DNA of 64,000 bases from Antedon mediterranea (lineage: Eukaryota; Echinodermata; Crinoidea; Comatulida; Antedonidae), in NCBI RefSeq assembly GCF_964355755.1, contig NC_092674.1:191001-255000 (forward strand), in the 5' to 3' direction. A program made the position numbers and the translations under genes. Of this stretch, positions 60,347-64,000 are shown piece by piece (position 1 is the stretch's first letter; each line of letters opens with the position of its first letter). The notes beneath the pieces were generated by a model. It was given only the letters and a program-made list of their open reading frames with translations, made no database searches and was not told the origin of the DNA.

Positions 60347-61051
60347 CAGCGATTGTATATTTACTGGTTTGTTACAGCTCTGTCTCCCAAAGACCCTACA
60401 AACATTCCGTGATTTGTGCCAATGTTCTCTACTTCTTCAGTTACAATAAATGAAAACAACTCTAATTTGTTGTCATCAAATCTAAAAAATGTGGTCCAAT
60501 TGTTGGGCAAGCTCCTGCTGGCTTTAACGACCCTCCTTACACCAGAGACTGTCGTTAAAGTATCTATCGAAAAACAAATCTAGTCGTGTCACTGATCGAA
60601 GTTGATGGTTGTATGACACTTGATATATACTCAATGAATGTCTTCGAATCATTGGGTCTGAGAATATTGATTATTGCTGGTCCATCTAACACCTTGGCAG
60701 CAACTAATGGTGCTTCATTTTGTCGTACAACCATATATAGACCATCAACTTCGATCAGTGACGTGACCAGATTTGGTTTTCGATAGATACTTTAACGACG
60801 GTTTAAAGTCTAGTACGCGCTATAGTACGCGTTCAAACCGCGGCTCTGGTGTAAGGAGGGGCGTCAAAGCCAGTGGGAGCATGCCCAACAATTGGACCAC
60901 ATATTCGAGATATGACGACAACAAATCAGAGTTGTTTCATTAATTGTAACTGAAGTAGTAGAGAACATTGACACAAATCACAGAATGTTTGTAGGGTCTC
61001 TGAGAGCGAGACAGAGCTGTAACAAACCAGTCTGTAAATATAAAACCGCTG

Positions 61052-61760
61052 ATGCCATGTAACATAGAAGAGGCAGATGAACGTATTTTTGTTCATGTTA
61101 AACATGCCGCTAAAATTTGTCCGCGCATTCTTGTCAAGACTGTAGACAGTGATGTTGTTATTTCATTGTCAACTTTCCACAGAATACCTGGCATCCACAA
61201 GCTTTGGATCGAGTTTGGAGTGGGGAAGCACTTGAAGTATATCTCAATACACAAGATTACTTCTCTTGGATCACAAGCATCAGCCGCTTACTTGTTCTTT
61301 CATTCCTTTAGCAGTTCTGATACAACTTCATCTGTTCAAGGAAAGGAATTTGAGACGATGTCATTGTCTGTAGGGGATGTTAGTGACACAGATTATTTAG
61401 AACAGTTTGTTGTAACTATGTAGAAAGAAGGTAAATGATGCAAGACGATATCTTTTTACTACAGACTATTGAAAATATCCCCCCCCCCCAACATCTGCGG
61501 CAATAAGAGAACATGTGAAACGGTCTTTTCTACAAGCCAGAAAGTGGTACAACTGTCTAGATGCATTCAGGGTTGAGCAGGACCCAGCAAACTGGGGATG
61601 GAGGAAGGACGGCAACAAATTTAGTCCAGTTTGGAGTTCATTGCCGGAACTTTCAGATGTCACAAATCGCTGTGACACACCGACTGTGATCTTGGACTTG
61701 GACACTGTAAATGCAGAAAGAGTGATTTATGATGTACAGAGCTGTGTGGTTACCAGGTTT
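61052..61760 (+). pseudogene. Decayed multi-copy element protein (EAD[ET]R family), right copy
   Basis: The inverted partner of the left copy. It reads MPCNIEEADERIFVHVKHAA, RILVKTVDSDVVISLSTFHR and SLGSQASAAYLFFHSFSSSD, then passes the point where the left copy has a stop (SVQGKEFETMSLS), but lacks about 15 residues present there. The first frame stops at TAG 61421. After a frame change, an ARKWYNCLDAFRVEQDPANW block continues from 61515 (WGWRKDGNKFSPVWSSLPEL) into the ATGGCGG array. Upstream, WTTYSRYDDNKSELFH-like sequence near 60900 is interrupted by stops. Each copy has its own lesions. Confidence 0.7.
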
Positions 61761-62385
61761 GAGCTACATTCAAAATGGCCGCCATGCAATCAAAGACGTT
61801 ATACCAATATGTTTGTTGACCTCAATACCATATTATACTTTGTACCTAAAATTATAACTGTAGGTACCGTACTGAAATATTTTGAGCTTGCCATTTTGAA
61901 ATTCAAAATGGCCGCCATGTAATCAAAGTGTTAGTTAAATAGCAATATATTTGGTGACCCATTACCATATAATTTGCACCTAAAATCAGAGCACTGTGTA
62001 CCTTTTTAGCAGAGATATACCTGGAAAGTTATTGGGGTCCGCCATTTTGAAATCCAACATGGCCGCCATGCAATCAAAATGTTAGTTATACGAATATGTT
62101 TGGTGACCCCATTACCATAATTATAATTTGCACCTAAAATCAGAATTCTAGGTGCCTTTTTAGCAGAGATATACCTGAAAAGTGAACATTTGAAGTCCGC
62201 CATTTTGAAATCCAACATGGCCGCCATGCAATCAAATGTTAATTATACCAATATGTTTGGTGACCCCACTACCATATATTTTGCATGTAAAATCAGAACT
62301 CTAGGTGCCTCTTTAGCAGAGATATACCTGACAAGTGAAAATTTGAGGTCCGCCATTTTGAAATCCAAAATGGCGGCTTTCCCCT
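61755..62385. repeat. ATGGCGG-rich tandem array, right arm (4-5 copies, inverted)
   Basis: The reverse complement of the left-arm units: aaaatggccgccatg, ggtgacccattaccatataa, cacctaaaatcagaactcta and agcagagatatacctg. Confidence 0.9.
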
Positions 62386-62510
62386 GACCAAATTTTGTGC
62401 AACCCTTCCATTTCATATTTTTGACACCCTAATGAATAACTGTGCAAAGTTTCAAAATGTTATCACAATTTGAAGGATTTGCCTAAAATATGCTCCTTAA
62501 CATGCCTACT

Positions 62511-64000
62511 ATATTCACAATACAGTTTAGATAATAAACACAAATAATTTGATATAAATCGCTCGTTGAAGGCGCTGTTCGTGAAAGAAAAAAGTATGGT
62601 ACGGTTTGTAATGTATCAAATAATTGGGTAAAATGTTGATATTTAATAGCCAGAACATTCTATTGGATTTAGCCACTAATCTCATATTGCTTGTTTGACA
62701 ATAAATGGATTAATTTTATTCGGCCTATATTATGAGAGATAGGTACTATATTTCGTAATATCGTGACGCAAAGTGGACGCGCGCGTACAAAAGCGTCATC
62801 TTCAACATTTAAACGCTCTGTTAAACATAATATGTAATGATTTATATTTGTATAGAAAATACACGGTTTCTTTAAAACCAGTCAACTCACATAATATTCA
62901 GTGCGAGAGCAATTATTTCTGTGTCTAAAGCAGACTGACCAATTTATATAATTGACTAATTAAGTCGGTAATGAAGTATAAAATAAGTTAATTAACTATC
63001 CTGTTCTAGTTCATAATAATTAGAAGTAATTATCATTAGGTTAATTTAAGATTATATTATCGATTTGGTCATTTATCCTGGGAATATTTCTTTGTACTCT
63101 AGCCATGAATATCCACTGTTCTCAGACCAAGTATAACGTATTACCCGCTATTCTCTGGTGGATGCGAATAATATTTAAAGTTGGCTTGCGCCGCGTACAA
63201 ACACTGATATATCCCGCCGAATGCAGTTACATTTGAAGCACATGTAAACTTGTATAGACAATGAATCTACCTCCCGAAATTTCATCATCGTCTTCTAGCA
63301 AAATATTCTCTTTTAAACTTAAAGAATATCTTATTTCAAATTATAACTAATTGTTTTCTCTATTTTGTAATATTTTTTTAACTTTAGAAACTTTTTCGAA
63401 ATTGCTTCCTTTACTGTTGGTGTGTGTATGTGTGTGTGTATGTCTGTTGATCTATATGTGTATGTGTAGTTATATGTTTACATTTATATATATAAGTATA
63501 TAATCTTCTTACATGGCTTCCCAACATACAAGTTTCAATTGGATTTTTTTTTTTCCAATTGATCGATACTTTCTTGGGTTTTTTTGCCTCTTTCATTTTG
63601 TATATAACTGAATCATCTTTTTATACATTATGATTTACTGTATTATATCTCTAAAAAAAAAAAAATATTTATTTATAAAATATCAGAAATTATAATGTTT
63701 TTTTACTCAAATATGAATGAAAGAAATAAATGTTTATTTGAATTTGAATTTGAATGAAACGAAATAAAGATGACACGCGCGTACAAACATTGATGAATAT
63801 TTTAAATTTTATAAAATTAAAATTGTAAATGGCGTCTACGCTTTAAGGTGTAACTTTTCTAATCATTGTATCGAATTATAAAAAATGAATACGTTTATCG
63901 TTATTTTATGAATTAAATTACAACTTAATGACGTCGTACCATGCAGTAGGTATATTTAATAATACAAAGTTGATTAATTCATTATTAAAAAGCCTGATAT
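62511..64000. other. AT-rich DNA, no recognised gene
   Basis: Only a short TG/TA microsatellite near 63418-63500 and A/T runs are visible. No coding exon, tRNA or repeat family was recognised. Confidence 0.5.

Larger units (their letters stand above)
58553..62510. mobile_element. 4-kb palindromic element with two divergent decayed genes
   Basis: The outer arms match in inverted orientation: tccttcaaattgtgataaca at 58575 versus its complement near 62458, and agtaggcctgttaag versus cttaacatgcctact at the ends. The match runs inward through tandem ATGGCGG arrays, then through two inverted copies of one protein-coding region, up to a spacer of roughly 100 bp near 60640-60730. The innermost arms include cactgatcgaagttgatggt and its complement. 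It may be a foldback DNA transposon or an inverted duplication of an element. Confidence 0.8.

Overview
This window looks like nuclear DNA of a marine invertebrate deuterostome, most likely an echinoderm or a close relative. The reasons are AT-rich intergenic sequence, metazoan multi-exon genes with GT-AG introns, clusters of the palindromic word TAGGCCTA, abundant MITEs and tRNA-derived SINEs, and very heavy minisatellite content. The phylum is an inference; the genes alone do not fix it.

Four multi-exon genes lie head to tail on the + strand. ALG9 (ER alpha-1,2-mannosyltransferase, 5' end outside the window) has 15 recognisable exons from 818 to 24596. NCK (SH3-SH3-SH3-SH2 adaptor) is at 27552-29067. 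An SLC16/monocarboxylate-transporter-like MFS gene is at 32268-35910, and NKAP (NF-kappa-B-activating protein, a nuclear RNA-processing factor) is at 37008-41096. A single-exon aminergic-type GPCR follows on the - strand at 42643-43761. These are unrelated housekeeping and signalling genes; nothing suggests an operon or a shared pathway.

Tandem repeats dominate the first 24 kb. ALG9 intron 5 is about 16 kb long because of a 39-bp satellite of roughly 340 copies. That array is interrupted by a 1,147-bp terminal-inverted-repeat element and by a 5'-truncated non-LTR retrotransposon. It ends in a MITE whose terminal sequence matches half of the satellite unit. Other arrays have units of 55, 42 and 69 bp (ALG9) and 67 bp (NKAP intron 2). 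Several arrays in ALG9 and NKAP duplicate an exon edge together with its splice site. This gives up to seven near-identical donors or three acceptors in a row, and using a decoy leads to an in-frame stop in every clear case I read.

The region from 44 kb to the end contains no intact gene. It holds a TTAAGGG-rich TIR element (45.7-46.7 kb), small MITEs, a 7.6-kb nested foldback structure built from hairpin-forming 102-bp repeats (49.7-57.3 kb), and a multi-repeat element carrying a tRNA-Glu-like part (57.4-58.0 kb). Next comes a 4-kb palindrome (58.55-62.51 kb) with two divergent, decayed copies of the same protein-coding gene, flanked by inverted arrays rich in ATGGCGG. The last 1.5 kb is AT-rich with no recognised feature.
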